From: Halomonas colorata
GTDB lineage: Bacteria; Pseudomonadota; Gammaproteobacteria; Pseudomonadales; Halomonadaceae
DNA length: 37,636 nucleotides
NCBI RefSeq assembly: GCF_014897985.1
Contig: NZ_JABUZA010000042.1
Coordinates: 1-37,636 of the forward strand
Reading direction: 5' to 3'
Below the pieces are notes generated by a model. It searched no databases. It was given only the letters and a program-made list of their open reading frames with translations, and was not told the DNA's origin. Shown here piece by piece: positions 7,074 to 15,651 of the stretch. A program made the position numbers and the translations under genes. How positions within the stretch are numbered: position 1 is the stretch's first letter; every line of letters starts with the position of its first letter.

Positions 7074-8984
7074 TTACGTCCTCTGCCGCTGTGCAGGCAT
7101 AGGATAGCGGAATTTCAAAAACTTCTGAGCGTTGCTTAGCACCTGAAAAGCGTCTTTTAGCGTATGCCGTTCGCTATCATCTACGTTTTCAGGCTCGATA
7201 TTATTATCCGGTGTGCGATCTTCCTGAATATCAATCATTTGATGACGTAAACGTGACATGCACATAAATTCAAACGCATAGCTCAACTTATCGCTGACCC
7301 CGGTTGCCAACAGTTGCGTATGATTGATGTCATTTAAGCGCTGAAACGTATTTTGAGCTTTCGAACCGCTGGCCAAGGCATGAATGCGAACCAAGTCCAC
7401 CATCGGCGCGGTGCCCCGCCGCTTCAAGTTAATCGAGTTATTATGCTTGCCATCTTTTTCCATCACAAAGGTGCGAAAAAACCCGAGCGGTGGCGTACGG
7501 CCCAGCGCATTACGCGCCATTGCCGCCAAAAACAGCGGAGATTCCGCCGCGCGACTCGCAATTAAATCCTGCAAGGTTTCGACAAAATGATCCTCTCCAT
7601 AGGTACTGTCTAAATCAAAAAAGATCGAACTTTGCAGCAGCTTTTTAGGCGTGGGATTGGAAATCCAGTCTTCAAAATAGTCTTTCCATACGCTCAGCGG
7701 CTGACGCCACTGTATATTGGTAGCCATAATGTCGCCCTTGCAGTAGGTATAGCCACAGGCATTTAACCCATCACTGACAAACTTGGCGAGCGCATAAAAG
7801 TAAGCGTCATGCTCTTCGGGTACAAAGTCATCCGATAAAATGAGCGCATTATCCTGGTCAGTTACAATGCTCTGCTCATTGCGCGCCATGGAGCCATTGA
7901 CCATAAAGCTGTAAGGCACGGGCGGAGGACCAAGCTCTGCCTCGGCAAGTTCCAATAAGCGCCGGGTAAAGCTGCGCCCTATGGTTGAAAGCGCACTACC
8001 CACCATTTGCGAATTAGCGTCTTCCTGCACCATCCTGACAAACGACGCACGTACGTCTGGTGCCAGGCGAGCGAGCCCTTGAACGCTGGATTGGTTAAAA
8101 ATATTACTGACCAGGTAAAGTCCACTATGCGTTTCATAACGGATAATATCGGAAAGGTGCACAACCCCGACAGGACGTTGGCGGTAAAGCACCGGTAAAT
8201 GGTGCACGTTATTGCGTAGCATGGTGAGCATCGCCTCATATACCGAGGCATCCGACTGGACAGTAATCAGGTGTGGCGAAGCCACATCGCCAATCGGCGT
8301 TTGCGGAGAGAGCCCTTCCGCCACGACACGCGTTCTAAAGTCGCTATCGGTAAAAATCCCCACCATATGCCACGTTTTGCCTTCGCTATCCTGAAAACTG
8401 TAACGTGGATTACCGGCATACTGCTTAATTACAATCGCCGCTGACGCCTGAGCGTCGCTGACCTGCTGGGCTGCCTGCTGAAGGCTGGTGGTCGCCTCGA
8501 CCATGACCGGATAGCGGGTCACCAACTTGCGAATTCGCGTGACCATCATGTCATTGGATTTTTTTTGCTGTTCGGCAGCCGTTTCGAGACGTGGGCGTTC
8601 TAGCTCTACAAAATCCGCAAAGTCATCGTCCTCTTCGCATAGCCGTTGAAACACATCCTTAGGAATAAAGTAGATGAGCGTGTCTTCAATCGCCTGCGCC
8701 GGGAAGCGCACTTTATGGTTACGCAGCAAGCTGAAGTGACCAAAAATATCGCCCTCCCCCAGCCGGTTATAAAGCTCGCCCTTGCGACGATAAACTTCAA
8801 CGGCGCCGCTTCTTATAAAGCACAATTCATTAATGGCATCGTTGACCACCAGAATATAGCTGCCGGTTTTAAAGTAGCTGACCTCTACCCGCTCGGCAAT
8901 AGCATCAAGCAGCTCGTCAGAGAGCCCATCAAAGGGAGGAAACTGGCCCATAAATTGGCGTATTTCAAGTAGCTCAACGTCCAT
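7074..8984 (-). CDS. cNMP-binding / CBS / DUF294 nucleotidyltransferase-like protein
   Basis: This is a 636-aa cytoplasmic signalling protein. A cyclic-nucleotide-binding fold occupies about 12-130 (cassette FGHFSLL near 81-87, R93). Two CBS domains lie at about 155-285. The DUF294 nucleotidyltransferase core has GSMARNE at 364-370 and DQDNA at 376-380, followed by a C-terminal helical domain. The architecture resembles the GlnD-like putative nucleotidyltransferases: a small molecule would gate nucleotidyl transfer to a partner protein that is unknown. The ATG at 8984 is chosen because AGGAG lies upstream; the frame extends to 9014 without a ribosome site. It is coupled to the exonuclease gene downstream, which suggests a shared function. 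Confidence 0.85.
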   Translation of the reverse strand: MDVELLEIRQFMGQFPPFDGLSDELLDAIAERVEVSYFKTGSYILVVNDAINELCFIRSGAVEVYRRKGELYNRLGEGDIFGHFSLLRNHKVRFPAQAIEDTLIYFIPKDVFQRLCEEDDDFADFVELERPRLETAAEQQKKSNDMMVTRIRKLVTRYPVMVEATTSLQQAAQQVSDAQASAAIVIKQYAGNPRYSFQDSEGKTWHMVGIFTDSDFRTRVVAEGLSPQTPIGDVASPHLITVQSDASVYEAMLTMLRNNVHHLPVLYRQRPVGVVHLSDIIRYETHSGLYLVSNIFNQSSVQGLARLAPDVRASFVRMVQEDANSQMVGSALSTIGRSFTRRLLELAEAELGPPPVPYSFMVNGSMARNEQSIVTDQDNALILSDDFVPEEHDAYFYALAKFVSDGLNACGYTYCKGDIMATNIQWRQPLSVWKDYFEDWISNPTPKKLLQSSIFFDLDSTYGEDHFVETLQDLIASRAAESPLFLAAMARNALGRTPPLGFFRTFVMEKDGKHNNSINLKRRGTAPMVDLVRIHALASGSKAQNTFQRLNDINHTQLLATGVSDKLSYAFEFMCMSRLRHQMIDIQEDRTPDNNIEPENVDDSERHTLKDAFQVLSNAQKFLKFRYPMPAQRQRT

Positions 8985-9064
8985 GCGATCTCCTAAGATG
9001 AACTCGGTAAGCAAGTTAGTAGAGTTTGGATGGGTTCATTGCCACCGTAAACCCTGCAGACGAT

Positions 9065-9094
9065 AAAAAGCCCGACACATAATGTGCCGGGCTT
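9065..9094 (-). terminator. Intrinsic terminator after the DUF4168 gene
   Basis: On the minus strand AAGCCCGGCACAT pairs with ATGTGTCGGGCTT (one G-U wobble) and is followed by more T's. The pair would be an A-C mismatch in the plus-strand RNA, so the element works leftward. It lies about 150 bases past the stop of the gene ending at 9240. Confidence 0.75.
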
Positions 9095-9239
9095 CGAGCG
9101 GTTATCCGCCATTTGCATGATATCTTTCAACCACTACGCAGGTCTAAGATAACTGACAGTATCGATAGGCGGGGCTAGCAATCCTGTTGGTGAGCCTGGA
9201 CTTGATAAGCCAAGTTTTGATAACCGCGCACCTAATAAA

Positions 9240-9632
9240 TTAGGACTCGCTTGCCATTTCTTGAACACGTTGCATCATTTCCGGATCTTGCTGAATGGAC
9301 TGGCCGATAGCATTAAAGGTATCGACATCAAGGCCGCTGTCTTCAACCACTTGAATCATGCGGTCGTTAGCCTCTTCACGAACTTCCTGTTGTGCAGCTT
9401 CATCTTCTGCTTCCTGCAGACGCTGTGTGAACTCTTGCGAGATCACGGCGATTTCTTGGGAAGCATCGGCAAACTGCTGCAGCTGTTCGTCAGAAAAATC
9501 CTGGGCCGGTGCAGCTTGTTGGGTGGCCATTGGATCTTGAGCCGGATCCTGCGTTTGCTGGGCATTGGCAGTAGTTGCCATTAAACCAGTGGCGAGCAGG
9601 GCAGCTGAGAACAAAGCAGTTAAACGTTGCAT
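9240..9632 (-). CDS. Secreted DUF4168-type protein
   Basis: This is a 130-aa exported protein of unknown function. A Sec signal peptide (MQRLTALFSAALLATGLMAT, shown in part) ends at ANA|QQ near residue 25. It is followed by a Gln/Ala/Pro linker and an acidic helical domain with the elements DEQLQQFADASQEIA and GLDVDTFNAIGQSIQQDPE, which resemble the DUF4168 family. The ATG at 9632 is chosen because GAGG lies about nine bases upstream; the ATG at 9647 has no ribosome site and overlaps that signal. It is monocistronic with its own terminator at 9065-9094. A periplasmic location is expected. Confidence 0.75.
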   Translation of the reverse strand: MQRLTALFSAALLATGLMATTANAQQTQDPAQDPMATQQAAPAQDFSDEQLQQFADASQEIAVISQEFTQRLQEAEDEAAQQEVREEANDRMIQVVEDSGLDVDTFNAIGQSIQQDPEMMQRVQEMASES

Positions 9633-9805
9633 ATAAAGAAACCTCATTGACGCGTTGTGAATGTGTGAAGTGTGACGCGATGATTCAAAACAGGTTCAAA
9701 TTTTTTAAGTAAAAGAATGTAAAAAATTCAATAACGCTAATTTTTACGGCTTACACTAGCTGTCTAAGAACTATAATTATTAATAAATATCAGTGAGATA
9801 AAAAA

Positions 9806-10715
9806 ATGGACGGATTTTCGGCAGGCCGAGCAGCAATGCCAGGTATTTTTGTACTTTTGTGGAGTACTGGGTTTATCGGCGCAAAATTTGGTCTTCCTTA
9901 CGCCGAACCGTTCAGCTTTTTATCCATTCGTTTTACGTTCACTCTGATTGCTATTAGTGCCCTTGGTACTTGTTATGCGAATCCCGTGGCCATCGCCGCT
10001 TGCGTTATGGGGCCATATTGCGCTGTCAGGCATATTGGTACATGGGATCTATTTAGGCGGCGTGTTTTACGGCATTTACCTGGGCATGCCCGCAGGGCTC
10101 GCCGCGTTGCTTGTTGGCCTGCAACCGCTATTAACGGCAGCCTGTGCGGGGCCCTTATTGGGCGAGCATTTATCCAAACGCCAATGGCTTGGCTTAGTGC
10201 TTGGCTTGGTCGGTATCTGCCTGGTGCTGGGCAGCAAGCTTGAGATAGGCGATGCCCTGTTTGCAGGATTTGGCGGTCAAGCGCTGCTTTGTGTCTTCGC
10301 GGCCCTACTGGGCATCTCGCTGGGAACACTTTATCAAAAGCGTTACTGCACCCATATGCCGTTACTTTCAGGGACAATTATTCAATATATTGGAGCAAGC
10401 GTGCTGCTGGGCGGCGGCGCAATGTTATTTGAAACGCGCCAGATTGAGTGGAGCAGCGCGTTTATTATTACCCTGGGCTGGCTGGTGCTGGTGTTATCAA
10501 TTGCGGCCATTTTACTGCTCATGGCATTAATCAAAAAAGGCGAAGCATCGCGCGTCGCCAGTCTTTTCTACCTAGTGCCTCCGGTTACCGCTCTTCAAGC
10601 CTGGTGGCTGTTTGATGAGCGACTTCCTCTGATAGGCATAGCGGGTATGGTGATTGCACTGGCGGGCGTGTTGATAGTGGTGCGTAGCACCAAAAAAACC
10701 GCCCCGGCAGATTAA
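9806..10715 (+). pseudogene. EamA-family permease, frameshifted
   Basis: The intact gene would encode a ten-helix drug/metabolite transporter of about 302 residues. The first part starts at ATG 9806 (WSTGFIGAKFGLPYAEPFSFLSIRF, shown in part) and the family similarity continues in the next frame from about 9948 (IPWPSPLALWGHIALSG onward) to the TAA at 10713-10715. One extra base, or two missing, near 9944-9953 explains the switch: the second frame has a TGA at 9945-9947, so the shift must lie at or after it. The unshifted frame runs on as nonsense to 10243. No slippery site is evident, so mutation or a sequencing error is more likely than programmed frameshifting. A TATAAT at 9772-9777 may be its -10. 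It converges with mtgA, one base apart. Confidence 0.75.
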
Positions 10716-10716
10716 C

Positions 10717-11433
10717 CTAAATCCGTTCTAAATAGTCGACGCCGCCCAGGTTACGCATTTGCTGACGAATCCACTGGCTGCGCCGCTCTACCTGGGCATC
10801 TGGACGCGAGGCGCTACGGGTTCGCGGACTGGGCAAAATAGCGGCTAAAAGGCTGGCCTGACGCTCAGACAGCGCACTTGCCGACACTCCGAAGTAGTGT
10901 TGTGAGGCGGCTTCCAAGCCAAACACCCCGCGATCCCACTCAGCCACGTTAAGGTAGACCTCAAGAATGCGCTGCTTGCTCCAGAGCGTTTCAACCAGCA
11001 GGGTAAACCAGGCCTCTAGGCCTTTTCGTGTCCAACTGCGCCCACTCCATAGGAAAACGTTTTTGGCGGTTTGCTGACTCAGCGTACTCGCCCCACGCAG
11101 GCGACCGCCGTCTTGGCTTGCCTGCCAGGCACGCCGCAGTTCAACAAGATCAAAGCCACGGTGTACTGGAAAACGCTGATCTTCCGCAGCAATAACGGCA
11201 AGTTTGGCACTGCTGGAGAGGTTGTCCCAGCTACGCCATTGGCGTTGTATCGTAATCGGTTCGCTAGTGATCCAGCTTTGTATTTTGCGCTCCACCATTA
11301 CCATTGAGCCGGGCGGTGGAACAACACGAAATAGCAAAACCAGCGCCACAGAAAGAAGCGCAAACAATAGCGCGCCGCGCCACACAAGACGCCATACCTG
11401 ACGAAGAAAGCGGCGCAGCGCGCGATTGAGCAT
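10717..11433 (-). CDS. mtgA: Monofunctional peptidoglycan glycosyltransferase MtgA
   Basis: This inner-membrane enzyme polymerises lipid II into glycan strands without a transpeptidase domain. The 238-aa product has one N-terminal membrane anchor (about 18-38) and a GT51 domain. The catalytic Glu lies in AAEDQRF (E84), with RGASTLSQQTAKN and RILEVYLNVAEW further on. Length matches the family (E. coli 242). The ATG at 11433 lies ten bases past the fghA stop, and its ribosome site AAGGAT overlaps that region, so it is probably the last gene of a frmA-fghA-mtgA transcript. A functional link to formaldehyde detoxification is not evident; the arrangement may be incidental. Confidence 0.93.
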   Translation of the reverse strand: MLNRALRRFLRQVWRLVWRGALLFALLSVALVLLFRVVPPPGSMVMVERKIQSWITSEPITIQRQWRSWDNLSSSAKLAVIAAEDQRFPVHRGFDLVELRRAWQASQDGGRLRGASTLSQQTAKNVFLWSGRSWTRKGLEAWFTLLVETLWSKQRILEVYLNVAEWDRGVFGLEAASQHYFGVSASALSERQASLLAAILPSPRTRSASRPDAQVERRSQWIRQQMRNLGGVDYLERI

Positions 11434-11443
11434 TTCGGTATCC

Positions 11444-12298
11444 TTAACGCTTCATGAGATGTTCCGCATGATAACGCAGATGGTCCTCAATGAACGAGGC
11501 AATAAAGAAGTAACTATGGTCGTAACCCGGCTGACGGCGCAGCGTTAGCGGATGATCATGTTCTTCACATACCGCCTCTAACCGCTCGGGCTTGAGCTGC
11601 TCTTCCAAAAACTGATCCGCTTCGCCCTGGTCGATAAATAGCCGCTGACGCGATGCGCCGTTGGCGACCAGTTCGCAGGCATCATACTGGCGCCAGCTTG
11701 ACGGGTCATCCCCCAGATAGCTGGTAAAGGCTTTCTGCCCCCAGGGGCAGTTCATCGGATTCACGATCGGTGAAAAAGCCGAGACCGAGCTAAAACGCCC
11801 CGGATGGCGCAAGGCAAGAATCAATGCGCCATGGCCGCCCATCGAATGGCCGCTAATCGACTCGCGGCCGTTAACCGGAAAATGCTGGCGCACCACCGAC
11901 GGCAGCTCTTCGATAATATAATCGTACATCCGGTAGTTCGACTTCCAGGGAGCCTGGGTCGCATTAACGTAAAACCCTGCCCCCGATCCCAAGTCGTAGC
12001 TATCGTGTTCACCCGGTAAATCCGTGCCACGCGGGCTGGTATCAGGGCAAACAATGGCAATACCCAGCTCTGCGGCTACCCGCTGCGCGCCGGCTTTCTG
12101 CATAAAATTTTCGTCGTTACAGGTAAGCCCGGACAGCCACCATAAAAGCGGTACCCGTTCGCTCTCGGCTTGAGGCGGTAGATAAACCGCAAACTCCATA
12201 TCGCAATCCAGCGCCCGGGAGTAGTGGCGGTAGCGCTTGTGCCAGCCACCAAAACTACGGTTGGCAGACACCAGTTCTAAGGTTTCACTCATGCTCAT
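11444..12298 (-). CDS. fghA: S-formylglutathione hydrolase
   Basis: This cytoplasmic esterase-D-type alpha/beta hydrolase splits S-formylglutathione to formate and glutathione, the second step of glutathione-dependent formaldehyde oxidation after FrmA. In the 284-aa product the nucleophile Ser152 lies in GHSMGGHG, with the acid Asp in DQGEADQF and the His in YDHSYFF. The first ATG (12298) is preferred over the one two codons later because AAGGAG is eight bases upstream of it. A hairpin at 12323-12350 and short tandem repeats separate it from frmA, so its dose relative to frmA may be set by partial termination. Confidence 0.93.
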   Translation of the reverse strand: MSMSETLELVSANRSFGGWHKRYRHYSRALDCDMEFAVYLPPQAESERVPLLWWLSGLTCNDENFMQKAGAQRVAAELGIAIVCPDTSPRGTDLPGEHDSYDLGSGAGFYVNATQAPWKSNYRMYDYIIEELPSVVRQHFPVNGRESISGHSMGGHGALILALRHPGRFSSVSAFSPIVNPMNCPWGQKAFTSYLGDDPSSWRQYDACELVANGASRQRLFIDQGEADQFLEEQLKPERLEAVCEEHDHPLTLRRQPGYDHSYFFIASFIEDHLRYHAEHLMKR

Positions 12299-12322
12299 GG
12301 GGCAGGCTCCTTGCGAAAAGAG

Positions 12323-12350
12323 AAGCGCGGCAGAGCTGCCTGCCGCGCTT
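12323..12350 (-). terminator. Hairpin between frmA and fghA (attenuator-like)
   Basis: AAGCGCGGCAG (12323-12333) and CTGCCGCGCTT (12340-12350) form an 11-bp stem with a 6-base loop. Leftward it is followed by CTCTTTTCG, a modest U-tract, then directly by the fghA ribosome site. It could attenuate read-through from frmA or stabilise the 3' end of the frmA message. Confidence 0.5.
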
Positions 12351-12471
12351 TAACATACGATTAGCACAAACATACGATTAGCAATAACGTACTATTCGCG
12401 ATGTTCAATCAGCGCTGATCTGTAAGTACTAATTTATAAACGCAAATCTATAAACGCTGATCTATAAAAAG
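12351..12471. repeat. Short tandem repeats in the frmA-fghA gap
   Basis: Two near-identical 17-base units carry AACATACGATTAGCA (12352-12366 and 12369-12383); a third at 12385-12401 is diverged. Further right, AAnnTATAAACGC-type units of about 14 bases recur at 12431, 12445 and 12459. The two halves have different periods. No open frame with gene character runs through them. Confidence 0.6.
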
Positions 12472-12478
12472 ATAGTAC

Positions 12479-13699
<1,221 letters not shown>

Positions 13700-13701
13700 T
13701 C

Positions 13702-13711
13702 ATAATATTAT
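13702..13711. promoter_or_regulatory. Possible LysR-type operator in the frmA / lysR gap
   Basis: The palindrome ATAATATTAT lies 38 bases before the LysR start and between the divergent genes, where LysR proteins normally bind AT-rich T-N11-A dyads. This is position and symmetry only; no homologous site could be compared. Confidence 0.3.
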
Positions 13712-13748
13712 TGCCACTGAGCAACAATTTACCGACAACAGGGTAACC

Positions 13749-14645
13749 ATGCAGCGTTGGGATCGCGTCGAAGCTTTTATTGAAGTGGTTCGCCTGGGCA
13801 CATTCTCAGCCGCAGCCAGCCATCTTAAAGTATCCACTTCACATATTAGCCGTTTAGTAAGCCAGCTTGAGAACCAGCTGGGCATTCAACTTTTATACCG
13901 TACCACGCGCCAGATCCGCTTAACGGATGCTGGAGCATTATATATTGAGCACTGCCAACACCTGTTTGATGGCTTGAAAGATGCAGAACAAGCCATTAGT
14001 GAGCTACAGGCCAAACCGCGCGGCATGCTAAGGCTCACTTCTGCAACAACGTTTGGCGAACGCTACATAGCGCCGCTGGTTAATAACTTTCAATGCCTGC
14101 ACCCGGAGCTTGACGTGCATATGCATTTTACTAATCGACCGGTTGAGTTAATTGAGGAAGGCTTTGATATCGCTATTCGAATGGGGGTTTTAAAGGACTC
14201 TAGCTTAATTGCCCGACGCCTGTGCGAGCGGCGCGAATATGTCGTGGGTTCGCAGGCCTACTTTCGCCAAACACCGCCACCGCATACGCTGGCCGAGCTT
14301 AGCCAGCATCGCTGTCTGGTAGGTTCACGGCCAAGCTGGCTGTTTGATGTAAACGGCCAGCGCCGTGAAGTACGGGTAGAAGGCTGCTGGACCGGTAACT
14401 CTGGGCCCGCCCTGCTGGATGCAGCGCTTAAAGGATTAGGTTTGGCCCAACTGCCCGATTATTACGTGGCGCCCCATCTGGCAAGCGGTGAGCTGGTGGC
14501 AGTGCTGGAACCTTTTCAACATTATGATACGGCGGTTTGGGCGGTTTACCCCCGACACCGGCATCTTTCCCCCAAAATTCGCCAGCTGGTCGATTACCTG
14601 GTGGCCAATATTGCCCAGGTGTTGCCAAACACTCAAACGAATTAA
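13749..14645 (+). CDS. LysR-family transcriptional regulator
   Basis: A 298-aa DNA-binding regulator. The winged helix-turn-helix spans about 1-60 (FSAAASHLKVSTSHISRLVSQLE as recognition unit, shown in full at 23 residues only in part: SAAASHLKVSTSHISRLV). The substrate-binding domain follows from about 90 (MLRLTSATTFGERYIAPLV). It belongs to the CrgA/AaeR-like group by the pattern GFDIAIRMG and ARRLCERREYVVGS. The ATG at 13749 follows GGGTAACC. Divergence from frmA suggests control of formaldehyde detoxification and self-repression, but the ligand is unknown and the downstream membrane protein could be another target. Confidence 0.88.
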   Translation: MQRWDRVEAFIEVVRLGTFSAAASHLKVSTSHISRLVSQLENQLGIQLLYRTTRQIRLTDAGALYIEHCQHLFDGLKDAEQAISELQAKPRGMLRLTSATTFGERYIAPLVNNFQCLHPELDVHMHFTNRPVELIEEGFDIAIRMGVLKDSSLIARRLCERREYVVGSQAYFRQTPPPHTLAELSQHRCLVGSRPSWLFDVNGQRREVRVEGCWTGNSGPALLDAALKGLGLAQLPDYYVAPHLASGELVAVLEPFQHYDTAVWAVYPRHRHLSPKIRQLVDYLVANIAQVLPNTQTN

Positions 14646-14725
14646 CGGTTTTAGCGCTGACTTCTCATTTATCGCTGATGGCGCAGCGCTATAGTCCATT
14701 CGTCGAAAGATTATTAACAAGGGTA

Positions 14726-14756
14726 GTGTGCGAGCACACAAAGGTGACGATATAAT
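14726..14756 (+). promoter_or_regulatory. Promoter with overlapping palindrome before the membrane protein gene
   Basis: TATAAT (14751-14756) stands 17 bases from a weak -35 GTGCGA (14728-14733). The -35 lies inside the inverted repeat GTGTGC-GA-GCACAC (14726-14739), the layout of a repressor or activator site. The rest of the 174-base gap holds nothing I recognise. Confidence 0.45.
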
Positions 14757-14819
14757 GAACATGCAGAATTGAATGTTTCTGTCAGTAAAACCGTGACCCT
14801 CGACCCTTAAGGATAAGGT

Positions 14820-15464
14820 ATGCAACTTCCCCCACCTAACTGGCCTATTGATTTTCGCATTACGCTACTGCGGGCCACTCTTTATGTGCTGTTTATTGGC
14901 GGCATAGCTCAAGGCGCTTATTTGGAAGCTGTGTATTTACCTTCGGTACGCTTTACCGAGCTGGGTTTTACTGAATTTTCCCAAACGCTCACGCTTGCCA
15001 GCTGCTGCGGGCTATTGATCTATATTCGTCAGGTGCTCAAGGTATGGCCCAATGTCACTCTGCTTATGCTGGCCTTTGTTGCAGCCTCGCTAATCCGCGA
15101 GCAGGATTACTTTTTCGATGAGTTTGTGGCGGATAATAGCTGGAAGGTCCTTGTTGCATTAATCATTTTGCCCTCTATTGGCTGGGTGGTATATCAACGT
15201 CGACGCTTTATCGCTGAGTTTGCCCACTACAGCAACACCTTTTCGTTCGGCCTGTTTGCGGGCGGCGTGCTGACGACCTACATCTTCTCGCGCCTTTATG
15301 GACGCCAGATTTTTTGGCGTGCCGTGCTTGAAGACAACTACGTGCGCATTTTTAAAGATGTCGCTGAAGAGGTGATAGAGCTTTTAGGCTATAGCCTGAT
15401 TCTATTTGCCATTATCGAGCTTCTACTTCTCGCCTTACGTATCCGCAAAGCGCATAGCGTCTAG
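14820..15464 (+). CDS. Unrecognised multi-pass membrane protein, 214 aa
   Basis: I do not recognise this family. The 214-aa product has about six hydrophobic segments (near 15-35, 55-68, 78-90, 110-125, 140-158 and 190-208). Conserved-looking polar patches are REQDYFFDEFVADNSWK, on one loop, and DNYVRIFKDVAEEVIELLGY before the last helix, where charged residues near the membrane could form a functional site. There is no signal peptide, no transporter signature and no enzyme motif. The ATG at 14820 has AAGGAT and a second AAGG close upstream. It carries its own promoter and a strong terminator, so it is a single-gene unit between a LysR gene and an AbgT-type transporter. Confidence 0.7.
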   Translation: MQLPPPNWPIDFRITLLRATLYVLFIGGIAQGAYLEAVYLPSVRFTELGFTEFSQTLTLASCCGLLIYIRQVLKVWPNVTLLMLAFVAASLIREQDYFFDEFVADNSWKVLVALIILPSIGWVVYQRRRFIAEFAHYSNTFSFGLFAGGVLTTYIFSRLYGRQIFWRAVLEDNYVRIFKDVAEEVIELLGYSLILFAIIELLLLALRIRKAHSV

Positions 15465-15495
15465 CAAAACCCGCTAATTCATCCCGCCTGTGGAT

Positions 15496-15536
15496 AAACG
15501 CCGCCTGAAGCCTATTCAGGCGGCGTTTCATTTTTT
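15496..15536 (+). terminator. Intrinsic terminator after the membrane protein gene
   Basis: AAACGCCGCCTGAA (15496-15509) and TTCAGGCGGCGTTT (15515-15528) form a perfect 14-bp stem with a 5-base loop, then CATTTTTT. Confidence 0.9.
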
Positions 15537-15651
15537 AAATCCCGCTATACGCAAAGCCGTTTGCGCCGCCTGATGCTTCAACGTAGTGTCGGCCACTAGG
15601 CCCCTTTGGGCGTTTTTTACTAAAAAACCACTCACTGACGACATAAAACTT

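Noticed and set aside
9685..9700. tRNA T-arm-like string (GGTTCAAATT)
   Set aside because: No acceptor, D or anticodon arms could be folded around it; it lies in AT-rich promoter DNA.
9930..9960. Programmed frameshift in the EamA gene
   Set aside because: No slippery heptamer, no in-frame stop at the shift point in the starting frame and no stimulatory hairpin were seen; EamA genes are not known to use recoding.
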